DNA of 64,000 nucleotides from JAWXUU01 sp044426045 (GCA_044426045.1 JAWXUX010000001.1:152297-216296), one strand, 5' to 3'; positions 33,348 to 42,563 are shown, counted from the first letter of the stretch. Numbers and translations: made by a program. The notes: generated by a model from the sequence alone, not told the origin.

Positions 33348-34949
33348 ATGCCAAAATATATATTCGTCACAGGTGGCGTAGTATCAGGACTAGGAAAAGG
33401 CATAACGGCAGCGTCGCTCGGACTTTTGCTCAAAGCAAGAGGACTCAAAATTGGTGTTATCAAACTTGACCCATATATGAACGTTGACCCAGGAACAATG
33501 AGCCCATATCAACACGGTGAAGTTTTCGTTACAGAAGACGGTGCCGAAACAGATCTTGACCTTGGACACTACGAAAGATTTATCGATGAAAACATGAACA
33601 AATATTCTAACCTCACAAGCGGAAGAGTATATTATGACGTGCTTTCTCGCGAACGTGAAGGAAAATATTTGGGACAAACTGTGCAAGTTATTCCTCACAT
33701 CACAAACGCAATCAAAGAATTCATCTATGCAGGTGGCGAAGCGTTTGGTGCCGACATCATGATTGTTGAAATCGGTGGCACAACAGGTGACATTGAAAGT
33801 CAACCATATCTTGAAACAATACGTCAAATCAGAAACGAGCAAGGTCGTGACAACACACTTTTCGTACATGTGACACTCGTGCCATATCTTTCTTTTGCGG
33901 GCGAACACAAATCAAAACCAACTCAACATTCTGTTAAAGAGCTCCTTTCAATCGGTATTCAACCTGATATGATCATCGCAAGAAGTGACGAACCAATTCC
34001 AAGAGTTATCATGGATAAAATCTCACTTTTCTGTAACGTGGATAAAGAAGCAGTTATCGAAAACTTGACTTGCAAATCGCTTTACTACGCACCATTCATG
34101 CTCAAAGAAAACGGTCTTGACCGCGTGGCTTGCCGTCTTTTGAGACTTGAAAATCTTCCAGAACCTGAACTTACAGAATGGAAAGAAGTTAACAGAAAAA
34201 TCGTTAACACGTCAGAAAAAGTTCACATCGCGCTCGTTGGCAAATATGTTCAACTTCACGATGCCTATATCTCGGTTGCAGAAGCGTTGAAACACGCGGG
34301 CTACTATCACGAACACGAAGTTGAAATCTCTTGGATAGATTCAGAAACAATCACCGACGAAAACGTTAAAACTGTCTTTGCGGGAATTGATGGTATCATT
34401 CTTCCTGGCGGATTTGGCGACAGAGGCGTTGAAGGAATGATCACAGCTTGCAAATACGCACGTGAAAAGAAAATGCCATATTTCGGTATTTGTCTTGGTA
34501 TGCAAATTGCAACTATTGAATATGCAAGAAACGTTGCGGGCATCGCAAATGCAAACTCACGCGAGTTTGATGTCGACGCACCACACGTTATCGATTTCCT
34601 ACCAGACCAAAACAACACTGTGAACTATGGCGGAACACTTCGCCTTGGAAAATATCCATGCACACTTGTTCATGGCACAAAAATTCACCAATGTTATGAA
34701 GGTATCGAAATTTCAGAACGTCACCGTCACAGATACGAATTCAACAACGATTTTAAAAAACAACTTGTTGAAGCTGGTCTTGTTATCGGCGGAACTTCAC
34801 CAGACAGAAAAATCGTTGAAACAGTTGAAATCGCAGACCACCCATTCTTCATCGGTGTTCAATTCCACCCAGAATTCAAATCAAGACCAAACAAAGTGCA
34901 TCCGCTTTTCAACGGTTTCGTAAAAGCAAGCATAGATTCGAAGGCATAA
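33348..34949 (+). CDS. pyrG: CTP synthase
   Basis: 533 aa. It converts UTP to CTP with glutamine as ammonia donor. The N-terminal synthetase domain starts KYIFVTGGVVSGLGKG; the class I amidotransferase domain carries the nucleophile in FGICLGMQ and the His-Glu pair in GVQFHPEFKS. AAGGAG ribosome site. The 142-bp upstream spacer is A/T-rich and shows no pyrimidine attenuator that I can recognise. The last codons pair with the end of repeat B2. Confidence 0.97.
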   Translation: MPKYIFVTGGVVSGLGKGITAASLGLLLKARGLKIGVIKLDPYMNVDPGTMSPYQHGEVFVTEDGAETDLDLGHYERFIDENMNKYSNLTSGRVYYDVLSREREGKYLGQTVQVIPHITNAIKEFIYAGGEAFGADIMIVEIGGTTGDIESQPYLETIRQIRNEQGRDNTLFVHVTLVPYLSFAGEHKSKPTQHSVKELLSIGIQPDMIIARSDEPIPRVIMDKISLFCNVDKEAVIENLTCKSLYYAPFMLKENGLDRVACRLLRLENLPEPELTEWKEVNRKIVNTSEKVHIALVGKYVQLHDAYISVAEALKHAGYYHEHEVEISWIDSETITDENVKTVFAGIDGIILPGGFGDRGVEGMITACKYAREKKMPYFGICLGMQIATIEYARNVAGIANANSREFDVDAPHVIDFLPDQNNTVNYGGTLRLGKYPCTLVHGTKIHQCYEGIEISERHRHRYEFNNDFKKQLVEAGLVIGGTSPDRKIVETVEIADHPFFIGVQFHPEFKSRPNKVHPLFNGFVKASIDSKA

Positions 34950-35062
34950 TCGCACTTTCTGCTGCGTTAAGGGAGTGTGCGTGCTCGGTTACGTACATAA
35001 AGTACGCGCCCTCGCTCGCCCACTCCCTTGCCTTGCATAAAGCACAATTCTGACTTCGAATC
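34936..35062. repeat. Family B palindromic element, copy B2
   Basis: The outermost stem pairs GATTCGAAG, which is pyrG coding sequence (34936-34944), with CTTCGAATC (35054-35062). Inside are CGCACTTTCTGCTGCGTTAA, a CGTAC-ATAAA-GTACG stem-loop and CCCTTGCCTTGCA. The element begins at the pyrG stop codon. Confidence 0.8.
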
Positions 35063-35079
35063 ACCAACATACAAAAAGA

Positions 35080-35104
35080 AAATCCCCCAAATGGGGGATT
35101 TTTT
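35080..35104. terminator. Bidirectional terminator between pyrG and serS
   Basis: AATCCCCC-AAAT-GGGGGATT with T-runs outward on both strands. It is followed at 35101-35130 by three to four lone AATTAAA-type heptamers (as complement) like a solitary arm of family A. Confidence 0.88.
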
Positions 35105-35144
35105 AATTTTTAATTTTTAATTTTTAATTGAACGAAGTTTTCAA

Positions 35145-36404
35145 TCAAATTTTCTCACATCTCATATAACCTTGCAACACTTTTGGAATTGTGATACTTC
35201 CGTCTTCGTTTTGGTAGTTTTCAAGGATTGCCGCAACTGTTCTGCCAACTGCAAGGCCAGATCCGTTAAGAGTGTGGGCAAGTTCAAGTTTGCCAGCCGC
35301 GTTTCTGAATTTGATGTTAGCTCTGCGTGCTTGGTAATCTTTGAAGTTCGAGCAAGAAGAGATTTCAACATATCTGCCGTATGAAGGCATCCAAACTTCG
35401 ATATCGTATGTCTTGCAAGAAGAAAAACCAGTATCGCCCGAGCAAAGAAGAACAACTCTGTAAGGAATTTCAAGAAGTTGCAAAATTCTTTCAGCATCAG
35501 CAGTCAATTTTTCAAGTTCTTCAAAAGAATTATCAGGATGAGCAAATTTCACGAGCTCAACTTTATTGAATTGATGTTGACGAATAAGCCCACGAGTGTC
35601 GCGACCCGCAGAACCCGCTTCGGCACGGAAGCAAGCAGAGTAGGCACAGAATTTTTGTGGAAAATCACTTTCCGCCAAAACGTCGTTTCTGAACATGTTT
35701 GTCACAGGCACTTCCGCTGTTGGGATAAGATAAAAGTTTGTGCCATCAACATGGAACATATCTTCTTTAAATTTTGGAAGTTGACCAGTGCCAATCATTG
35801 AATCTGCATTCACAAGATATGGTGGCAAAACTTCTTCGTAGCCATTGTCTGAATGAGTGTCCATCATGAAGCTGATGATTGATCTTTCAAGCCTAGCCGC
35901 CATTCCGCGGTAGTATGTGAATCTTGCGCCGGAGATTTTTCCCGCTGTTGCAAAATCAAGCATGTTATTTCTTTCGCCAAGATCCCAATGTGCTTTTGGT
36001 TCGAAAGAAAATTCTCTTGGAGTTCCATATTTGCGGATTTCCAAGTTTTCTGAATCGTCTTTGCCAAGTGGCACGCTGTCGTCAGTGATGTTTGGAATTG
36101 AAAGCATAGCATCTTTAAGTTCACTTTCAACTTCTGTGAGTCTTTCGTCCAAGACCTTGATTTTTTCGCCAAGACCTTTCATTTCTGCGATTTTCGCATC
36201 AGCGTCTTGTTTTGATTTTTTAAGCATAGCAATCTCGCCAGAAACTGCATTTTTCAATGCTTTGTCTTTTTCAACTTCAGCGATGATTGTCTTTCTTTCG
36301 TTATATAATTCAACTGCTTTTTCGGCATCAAATTTGCCGTTTCTTTGTGATAGCTTGGCGTTGCAAGCGTCAAAGTTATCAGCTAAAAATTTAATATCTA
36401 ACAT
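35145..36404 (-). CDS. serS: Seryl-tRNA synthetase
   Basis: 419 aa class II synthetase. The N-terminal long coiled-coil arm (about 25-105) binds the tRNA-Ser variable arm. Motif 2 is FRAEAGSAGRDTRGLIRQHQF and motif 3 is LNGSGLAVGRTVAAILEN, cited in part as GSGLAVGRTVAAILE. The ATG at 36404 (MLDIKFLADN) has GGAGGG 11 bp upstream; the open frame runs 210 bp further but the extra segment is low-complexity and unlike the family. No Ser T-box is apparent in the short upstream region. Confidence 0.95.
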   Translation of the reverse strand: MLDIKFLADNFDACNAKLSQRNGKFDAEKAVELYNERKTIIAEVEKDKALKNAVSGEIAMLKKSKQDADAKIAEMKGLGEKIKVLDERLTEVESELKDAMLSIPNITDDSVPLGKDDSENLEIRKYGTPREFSFEPKAHWDLGERNNMLDFATAGKISGARFTYYRGMAARLERSIISFMMDTHSDNGYEEVLPPYLVNADSMIGTGQLPKFKEDMFHVDGTNFYLIPTAEVPVTNMFRNDVLAESDFPQKFCAYSACFRAEAGSAGRDTRGLIRQHQFNKVELVKFAHPDNSFEELEKLTADAERILQLLEIPYRVVLLCSGDTGFSSCKTYDIEVWMPSYGRYVEISSCSNFKDYQARRANIKFRNAAGKLELAHTLNGSGLAVGRTVAAILENYQNEDGSITIPKVLQGYMRCEKI

Positions 36405-36551
36405 TTTGGAATATCCCTCCACCAAATTTATCACAAATATAATACCACAATAACGGGTATTTTCAAAGCAAATTGATTGTTTTTTGGGCAAATCGAAAAA
36501 ATTTTGCAAATTTTGCGGTAAACAGTTGCAAAAAAACAAAAAAATGATTAA

Positions 36552-36791
36552 TATAATAGTAGAAAACAAATATCGTTTGAATTTTTCGTGCGAAAGAGTA
36601 AAAAGAAATTGCAATCAAGAGAGGGTGAATTGCTGTGACCACCTTTGCAAGGCTTTTGAAAGTGCATCGTGCTGATTTTGATATCGTGAAAAACTCATAC
36701 GCCACAAAGGGAAGGAAACTTCTGAAAGCAAAGTGGAACCGCGACTTTAATCGCCTTTGCAAGCAAAATGCTTGCAAGGGCGTTTTGTTTT
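36552..36791 (+). promoter_or_regulatory. Cysteine T-box riboswitch and -10 element
   Basis: TATAAT at 36552-36557 is a likely -10 (its -35 is poor). Stem I begins near GAAAGAGTA (36592-36600) with the K-turn-like AGAGAG at 36619. A candidate specifier TGC (Cys codon) followed by A lies at 36663-36665. The diagnostic T-box TGGAACCGCG is at 36734-36743. The terminator pairs 36752-36765 with 36769-36782 and ends in TTTTGTTTT; its 5' arm competes with the antiterminator. Uncharged tRNA-Cys would allow read-through into cysE-cysS. The T-box call is strong; the specifier position is inferred by eye. Confidence 0.88.
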
Positions 36792-36811
36792 AAAAAAAGA
36801 AGGGAATGAAA

Positions 36812-37456
36812 ATGAAAATCACAAGAGATTTGAAAGCAATAAAATCGCGCGACCCAGCCGCAAGAAACTATTTTGAAATCATTCTGACATATTCGGGATT
36901 TCACGCAGTTTTGTGGTATCGCGTTGCGCACGTTTTTTATAAAATCCGCTTGCGCCTTATCGCAAGAATAATAAGCCAACTAACACGCTTTTTCACCGGC
37001 ATAGAAATCCACCCAGGTGCAACCATCGGCGGTGGCTTCTTTATCGACCATGGCTCTGGCGTGGTTATCGGCGAAACGACTGAAATTGGCGAAAATGTCA
37101 CAATCTATCAAGGGGTGACCCTTGGCGGAACGGGCAAGGACACAGGCAAACGTCACCCAACCATTGAAAGTAACGTCATGATTTCGGCGGGTGCAAAAGT
37201 TTTGGGGCCATTCACCGTTGGCGAAGGCTCAAAAATTGGTGCGGGGTCGGTTGTACTCAAAGAAGTGCCACCACATTCAACAGTGGTTGGTATCCCTGGC
37301 TCAATCGTGAGGGTGAAAGGCATGCGCGTTGATGATATGGATCAAACAATCGGGGCAGATCCAGTCCAAGAGCAACTTGATAAACTCCAATGTGAATATG
37401 ATGTTTTGAAAGCAAAACTTGCCAAAATTCAAAAACAACTTGACGAAAAAGAATAA
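36812..37456 (+). CDS. cysE: Serine O-acetyltransferase
   Basis: 214 aa. It makes O-acetylserine, the carbon skeleton for cysteine. An N-terminal helical part is followed by left-handed beta-helix hexapeptide repeats (IHPGATIGGGFFIDHG, GVVIGETTEIGENVTIYQG) and a C-terminal helix. The ATG at 36812 is preferred over that at 36806 because the AAGAAGGG site would be only one base from the earlier one. Regulated by the Cys T-box and co-transcribed with cysS, tying cysteine synthesis to tRNA-Cys charging. Confidence 0.94.
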   Translation: MKITRDLKAIKSRDPAARNYFEIILTYSGFHAVLWYRVAHVFYKIRLRLIARIISQLTRFFTGIEIHPGATIGGGFFIDHGSGVVIGETTEIGENVTIYQGVTLGGTGKDTGKRHPTIESNVMISAGAKVLGPFTVGEGSKIGAGSVVLKEVPPHSTVVGIPGSIVRVKGMRVDDMDQTIGADPVQEQLDKLQCEYDVLKAKLAKIQKQLDEKE

Positions 37457-37471
37457 AAACAGGAGAAATAA

Positions 37472-38860
37472 ATGAAACTTTATAACACACTAACAAAAAC
37501 AAAAGAAGAATTCCAATCAATCGATAACCAAGTGAAAATGTATTCATGCGGACCAACGGTGTATAACTACGCCCACATCGGCAACATGAGAACGTATATT
37601 TTCATGGATTTGCTCACAAGAACATTGAAATATTCAGGCAAAAAAGTCAAATCAGTCATGAACATAACAGACGTAGGTCACCTACTCTCTGATGCAGATG
37701 ACGGTGAAGATAAAATGGCAATCGCAGCAAAAAGATTGCAAAAATCACCTTATGAAATCGCGGACTACTACACAAAAGTGTTCTTTGAAGACCTTGCCAA
37801 ACTCAATATCGAAAAACCAAACGTAACGCCAAAAGCGACAGACCACATCGCCGAAATGATTAACATCGTTGAAGTTTTGCAAGAAAAAGGCATAGCTTAC
37901 GAAACAAGCGATGGCATTTATTACGATATCGAAAAATTCCCAGGCTACGGCACACTTTCAAACATCAATCTTGAAGAGCAAATTGCGGGTGCAAGGGTGG
38001 AAGTGAACACTGAAAAACGTCATCCAGCCGACTTTGCCGTTTGGAAACACGCACCAAAAGAGCACATCATGCAATGGCAATCACCATGGGGTATGGGCTA
38101 TCCAGGCTGGCACATCGAATGCACAGCAATGAGCCACAAATATCTTGGCGAAGTGTTTGATATCCACACGGGCGGGGTCGATCACATTCCAATCCACCAC
38201 GAAAACGAAATTGCCCAAAGTTATGGCTTCACTGGCAAAAACCCTGCAAACTATTGGATGCACGGCGAATTCATGCTTGTGAACGGCGGTAAAATGTCAA
38301 AAAAACTCGGCAACACCTACACAATCACGCAACTTTCTGAAATGGGTTATTCACCCCTAGAATTCAGATTTTTCTGCTTGAACGCCCACTATCGCAAAAA
38401 ACTAAACTTCACTTTTGAATCTCTTGATGCGGCAAAAGTATCGTATAAAAGAATGATGGAAACTGTTGCAAAACACAAAGCATCAAACGAAAAAACTGAT
38501 GCGGAAGTTCTTGCAAAATTCGATTCCGATTTCGCAGGGGCAGTTATGGACGATTTGAACGTTCCAAAAGCACTAGGCGTTCTTTTCACAATGCTAAAAC
38601 AAAAACCGTCAAAAGATATCTTCAACCTTGCGGTGAAATTCGACAAAATCTTGGGACTTTCTCTTGATAAAGCGGAAATTGCAAAAGCTGACACAGCAAG
38701 CGATATCCCAGCGGAAATCTTGGCACTAGATGCCGAAAGAATTACTGCCAAAAAAGCAAAAGACTACGCAAAAGCTGACGAAATTCGCGGTAAAATCAAA
38801 GATGCAGGCTATGAAGTGAAAGATACTCGCGAGGGCAGTGTGTTTGAAAAAATCAACTAA
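37472..38860 (+). CDS. cysS: Cysteinyl-tRNA synthetase
   Basis: 462 aa class I synthetase. The zinc/adenylate N-terminus reads MYSCGPTVYNYAHIGNMRTY, with HIGN as the HIGH motif. Zn ligands continue in WHIECTAMS and HHENEIAQS, and KMSKKLGN is the KMSKS loop. 15 bp after cysE with an AGGAG site, under the same T-box. An intrinsic terminator lies about 90 bp downstream. Confidence 0.96.
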   Translation: MKLYNTLTKTKEEFQSIDNQVKMYSCGPTVYNYAHIGNMRTYIFMDLLTRTLKYSGKKVKSVMNITDVGHLLSDADDGEDKMAIAAKRLQKSPYEIADYYTKVFFEDLAKLNIEKPNVTPKATDHIAEMINIVEVLQEKGIAYETSDGIYYDIEKFPGYGTLSNINLEEQIAGARVEVNTEKRHPADFAVWKHAPKEHIMQWQSPWGMGYPGWHIECTAMSHKYLGEVFDIHTGGVDHIPIHHENEIAQSYGFTGKNPANYWMHGEFMLVNGGKMSKKLGNTYTITQLSEMGYSPLEFRFFCLNAHYRKKLNFTFESLDAAKVSYKRMMETVAKHKASNEKTDAEVLAKFDSDFAGAVMDDLNVPKALGVLFTMLKQKPSKDIFNLAVKFDKILGLSLDKAEIAKADTASDIPAEILALDAERITAKKAKDYAKADEIRGKIKDAGYEVKDTREGSVFEKIN

Positions 38861-38950
38861 AACCAAGCTAAGTAAGCTAAAAATATAGCTACAATAGAAC
38901 CAAAACAAGACCAACATAAAACAAAAATAATACCACATCTAATAAAAAGC

Positions 38951-38989
38951 AAAACCACCAATGCAAAAAAGTAACGGTGGTTTTATTTT
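38951..38989 (+). terminator. Intrinsic terminator of cysE-cysS
   Basis: AAAACCACC (38951-38959) with GGTGGTTTT (38976-38984), followed by ATTTTT. Confidence 0.82.
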
Positions 38990-39090
38990 TATCAAAAATA
39001 GTTAAATAAACTATACTCATGAATAATATTCACGAAGAAATTTCGAGAAAAACGTGTATAAAAAAGTTGCAAAACGCAACTCTAAACAAT

Positions 39091-39248
39091 AAGTCAAATT
39101 TTTAACAATGTATAAAATCTCGTAATATACGCACAGTCGCAATATGTCAATATTTTAACAAAGTAGTAAATTTTTGCAAAAAAATTCGGAAATAGAATAG
39201 CATACTATATCAAAGGCTCTTGCAAAGATTGTTAAATTTTGTTATAAT
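39091..39248 (+). promoter_or_regulatory. Hydrogenase operon promoter with Rex-like operators
   Basis: TTGCAA (39220-39225), 17-bp spacer, TATAAT (39243-39248). Against the Rex consensus TTGTTAANNNNTTAACAA, ATGTCAATATTTTAACAA (39144-39161) matches 12 of 14 fixed positions and the 18-mer at 39091-39108 matches 11 of 14. A further TTGTTAA half-site (39229-39235) sits between -35 and -10. Rex senses NADH/NAD and represses fermentation genes when NAD is high. The rest of the 470-bp spacer is AT-rich with a small AGTTGC-AAAAC-GCAACT hairpin (39064-39080). Confidence 0.6.
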
Positions 39249-39331
39249 TTTAAGGTATATTAAAACTAATATGCGATGTATAAACATGCAAAAAAATGTA
39301 TATTTTATTATAATGGGAGGAAACAGACAAA

Positions 39332-39826
39332 ATGAGAGCATATTCAGAAATTCCCTTCACTGGAACAAAAGAACAAGCTGAAAAGTTAACAGCTGAACTA
39401 GAGCTTTTGCAAGGTAAAGCGGGAGCACTTATGCCAGCACTTCAAAAGGCACAAGAAATCTATGGATACTTGCCATATGAAGTACAACTTGAAATTTCAA
39501 AAGCGCTAACAATACCAATGTCAGAAATCTATGGCGTGGTGACATTCTATTCACAATTCAACCTTTCACCAAAAGGAAAATTCCAAATTGGTGTTTGTCT
39601 TGGAACCGCATGCTATGTTAAAGGTGCGGGCGACCTTTTTGACGCATTCAAAGATTTGCTTGGAATCGACAACGGCGAATGCACAGAAGATGGCAAATTC
39701 TCGCTTGTTGCAACACGTTGTATTGGATGTTGCGGTCTTGCCCCAGTTCTCACAGTGAACGAGGACGTTTATGGCAAAATCACATCAAAGGATGCCAAGG
39801 ACATTTTGGCAAAATATCAAGCGTAA
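39332..39826 (+). CDS. hydC: NuoE-like subunit of bifurcating [FeFe] hydrogenase
   Basis: 164 aa thioredoxin-like [2Fe-2S] protein. The cluster cysteines are in GVCLGTACYVKG and TRCIGCCGLAP. In trimeric electron-bifurcating hydrogenases this HydC subunit works with the flavoprotein HydB and the catalytic HydA. First gene of the five-gene operon, GGGAGG ribosome site, downstream of Rex-like sites. Confidence 0.92.
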   Translation: MRAYSEIPFTGTKEQAEKLTAELELLQGKAGALMPALQKAQEIYGYLPYEVQLEISKALTIPMSEIYGVVTFYSQFNLSPKGKFQIGVCLGTACYVKGAGDLFDAFKDLLGIDNGECTEDGKFSLVATRCIGCCGLAPVLTVNEDVYGKITSKDAKDILAKYQA

Positions 39827-39829
39827 AAA

Positions 39830-40381
39830 ATGCGTGAACTATCGCTAAACATTCTGGATATTTGCAAAAACTCAACAAAGGCTGAAGCGACCGAAGTGAA
39901 AATTTCACTGTGCATTGATGAGAATGCTGACCTTTTTTCCATTGAAATTGTCGATAACGGCAAGGGCATGGACGGGGAGTTTTTAAAAAATATAACAGAC
40001 CCATTCACCACAACAAGAACAACAAGAAAAGTTGGCATGGGAATACCGCTATTCAAAATGAGTGCCGAGCAAGCAGAAGGAAACTTTGAAATTTCCTCAA
40101 AACTTGGCATCGGAACAAGAGTTTTTGCAAGCTACAAAATCTCCTCGGTGGACAGAATGCCACTAGGTGATCTCGCTTCAACAATTCAGCTTCTTATAGG
40201 TGGCGACCCACAAATAAACTTTATCTTGAAAGTTTCAAAAGGGGAAAGTCAATTTGACTTTTCATCAAAAGAGGTTGGCGAAATTGTGGGCGAGGAAAAC
40301 ATGGGCGAGCCAGAAGTCACGGATTATATATATCAAATGATAAAAGAAAACACTGATGAAATAACAGGGGGCAAAGTATGA
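39830..40381 (+). CDS. HATPase-domain protein of the hydrogenase operon
   Basis: 183 aa. GHKL ATPase motifs are clear: N-box region ILDICKNSTKAEATEV, G1 DNGKGMD and G2 GMGIPLF. There is no histidine phospho-acceptor domain and no membrane segment, so it is not a normal sensor kinase. The C-terminal ~80 residues are unassigned. Homologous genes sit in the same place in other clostridial and acetogen hydrogenase operons. It starts 3 bp after hydC and overlaps the next gene by 4 bp. Its function here is unknown; a role in assembly or as an accessory subunit is possible. Confidence 0.78.
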   Translation: MRELSLNILDICKNSTKAEATEVKISLCIDENADLFSIEIVDNGKGMDGEFLKNITDPFTTTRTTRKVGMGIPLFKMSAEQAEGNFEISSKLGIGTRVFASYKISSVDRMPLGDLASTIQLLIGGDPQINFILKVSKGESQFDFSSKEVGEIVGEENMGEPEVTDYIYQMIKENTDEITGGKV

Positions 40382-40743
40382 AATCAATACAAGAACTAAA
40401 CGCAATAAAAGCAAAAATGCAAGCTGCCAAAATGGGCAGGGACGCACTGACTGTGGAAGACACAAGAATTGTTGTTGGTATGGCAACATGTGGAATTGCC
40501 GCAGGTGCAAGACCAGTTATGCAAAAACTTATTGAAGAAGTGACATCAAGAAACTTGCAAAACGTGAAAGTTGTGCAAACTGGATGTATTGGAATGTGCA
40601 GACTAGAACCAATCGTTGAAGTTTACGCACCAAACCAAGAAAAAGTTACATATGTCAAAGTCACTGAGGACATGGTTGCAAAAATCATATCTGACCATAT
40701 TGTGAACGGCAAAATCGTTACAGAATACGTGATAGCAGAATAA
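40378..40743 (+). CDS. Thioredoxin-like [2Fe-2S] ferredoxin subunit
   Basis: 121 aa. It resembles the N-terminal domain of HydB/NuoF-type proteins: four cysteines in MATCGIAAGA and QTGCIGMCRLEPIVEV would hold a [2Fe-2S] cluster. Overlaps the HATPase gene by ATGA-type coupling. Likely an accessory electron carrier of the hydrogenase complex. Confidence 0.82.
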   Translation: MKSIQELNAIKAKMQAAKMGRDALTVEDTRIVVGMATCGIAAGARPVMQKLIEEVTSRNLQNVKVVQTGCIGMCRLEPIVEVYAPNQEKVTYVKVTEDMVAKIISDHIVNGKIVTEYVIAE

Positions 40744-40757
40744 AAGGAGAAACCAAT

Positions 40758-42545
40758 ATGTATAGATCAACCGTACTAGTTTGCGGAGGAACTGGGTGTA
40801 TATCTGGTAACTCAAAAGCGATTTTTGATGGCTTTGAAGCAAAACTAAAAGAAGATAACCTATTTGATGAAGTAAAAGTTGTAATGACAGGTTGTTTCGG
40901 GCTCTGCGCGCTCGGTCCAATCGTTATCGTGTATCCTGAAGGAGCATTTTATTCACAAGTGAAACCTGAAGACGTTGAAGAAATCGTTTCTGAACATCTT
41001 GTTAAAGGCAGAATTGTTCAAAGATTGCTTTATTCAGACACAATCACAGAAACTGGCATCAAATCACTAAACGAAACAAACTTCTATGCTAAGCAACACC
41101 GTGTTGCGCTTGAAAACTGTGGTGTTATCAACCCAGAAAACATAGAAGAATACATAGGCAAGGACGGCTATCAAGCGCTTGCAAAAGTGCTAACAGAAAT
41201 GACACCAGCCGAAGTTGTTCAAACATTGAAAGATTCTGGTCTTCGTGGCCGTGGTGGCGGTGGCTTCCCAACAGGACTAAAATGGGAATTCACAATGAAA
41301 GCGGAAGGCGACGTGAAATATGTTGCTTGTAATGCCGACGAAGGTGACCCAGGTGCGTTCATGGATAGATCAGTTCTCGAAGGCGACCCACATGCAGTTA
41401 TCGAAGCAATGGCAATCGCGGCATATGCTGTCGGTGCAAAACAAGGCTTTGTTTACGTTCGTGCGGAATATCCAATCGCCGTTTCAAGATTGCAAATCGC
41501 AATCGACCAAGCGAGAGAATATGGACTTCTTGGAAACGACATTTTCGGCACAGGTTTTGAATTTGATATGGAAATCCGTCTTGGTGCGGGTGCGTTCGTG
41601 TGTGGTGAAGAAACAGCGCTCATGAATTCAATCGAAGGCATGCGTGGCGAACCTCGCCCACGTCCACCGTTCCCAGCGGTGAAAGGTCTTTGGGGCAAAC
41701 CAACACTTCTTAACAACGTTGAAACATATGCAAACATTCCACAAATCATCAACAAAGGTGCGGATTGGTTTGCAAGCATGGGAACAGAAAGATCAAAAGG
41801 CACAAAAGTTTTCGCACTTGGCGGAAAAGTTGTCAACACAGGTCTTGTTGAAATTCCAATGGGCACAACTCTTCGCGAAGTAGTGTTCGATATCGGTGGC
41901 GGTATTCCAAACGGCAAAAAATTCAAAGCCGCTCAAACGGGTGGTCCATCAGGTGGATGTATTCCACCAGAATATCTCGATATCAAAATCGACTATGACA
42001 ACCTTATTTCTATCGGCTCAATGATGGGCTCTGGTGGACTTATCGTTATGGATGAAGACAACTGTATGGTAGACATCGCAAAATTCTTCCTTGAATTCAC
42101 AGTTGAAGAAAGCTGTGGCAAATGTGCACCATGCCGTATTGGAACAAAACGTCTTTATGAAATGCTTGAAAAAGTAACAAAAGGCGAAGCAACGCTTGAA
42201 GATTTGGATAAAATGGAAGAATTGTGCCACCACATCAAAGAAAACTCACTTTGTGGACTTGGTCAATCTGCTCCAAACCCAGTTCTTTCAACGCTCAGAT
42301 ATTTCAGAGAGGAATATATCGCTCACGTTGTGGATAAAAGATGTCCTGCGGGAGTTTGTAAAGACCTTCTCAGGTTCAAGATTGATCCTTCAAAATGTAT
42401 TGGTTGCACATTGTGTGCTAGAAAATGTCCAGCGGATGCAATCACGGGCACATTGAAACAACCACACGTTATAGACACAGATAAATGTGTTAAATGTGGC
42501 GTATGTATTGATAATTGCAAATTCAAAGCAATTTCTAAGGGCTGA
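40758..42545 (+). CDS. hydB: NuoF-like flavoprotein subunit of bifurcating hydrogenase
   Basis: 595 aa. Domain order: N-terminal thioredoxin-like [2Fe-2S] (about 1-110; VCGGTGC, MTGCFGLCALGP), the NADH- and FMN-binding 51-kDa core (about 130-540; GLRGRGGGGFPTGLKW, ACNADEGDPGAFMDR), an N3-type [4Fe-4S] motif ESCGKCAPCRIG, and a C-terminal 2[4Fe-4S] ferredoxin domain (CIGCTLCARKCP, CVKCGVCIDNC). HydB is the flavin site where NADH and ferredoxin electrons are confurcated to make hydrogen. AAGGAG ribosome site. Confidence 0.94.
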   Translation: MYRSTVLVCGGTGCISGNSKAIFDGFEAKLKEDNLFDEVKVVMTGCFGLCALGPIVIVYPEGAFYSQVKPEDVEEIVSEHLVKGRIVQRLLYSDTITETGIKSLNETNFYAKQHRVALENCGVINPENIEEYIGKDGYQALAKVLTEMTPAEVVQTLKDSGLRGRGGGGFPTGLKWEFTMKAEGDVKYVACNADEGDPGAFMDRSVLEGDPHAVIEAMAIAAYAVGAKQGFVYVRAEYPIAVSRLQIAIDQAREYGLLGNDIFGTGFEFDMEIRLGAGAFVCGEETALMNSIEGMRGEPRPRPPFPAVKGLWGKPTLLNNVETYANIPQIINKGADWFASMGTERSKGTKVFALGGKVVNTGLVEIPMGTTLREVVFDIGGGIPNGKKFKAAQTGGPSGGCIPPEYLDIKIDYDNLISIGSMMGSGGLIVMDEDNCMVDIAKFFLEFTVEESCGKCAPCRIGTKRLYEMLEKVTKGEATLEDLDKMEELCHHIKENSLCGLGQSAPNPVLSTLRYFREEYIAHVVDKRCPAGVCKDLLRFKIDPSKCIGCTLCARKCPADAITGTLKQPHVIDTDKCVKCGVCIDNCKFKAISKG

Positions 42546-42563
42546 TTGTTGGAGGAATAAGAA

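Noticed and set aside
36463..36777. Minus-strand frame of about 100 codons
   Set aside because: It covers the Cys T-box leader, which accounts for the sequence.
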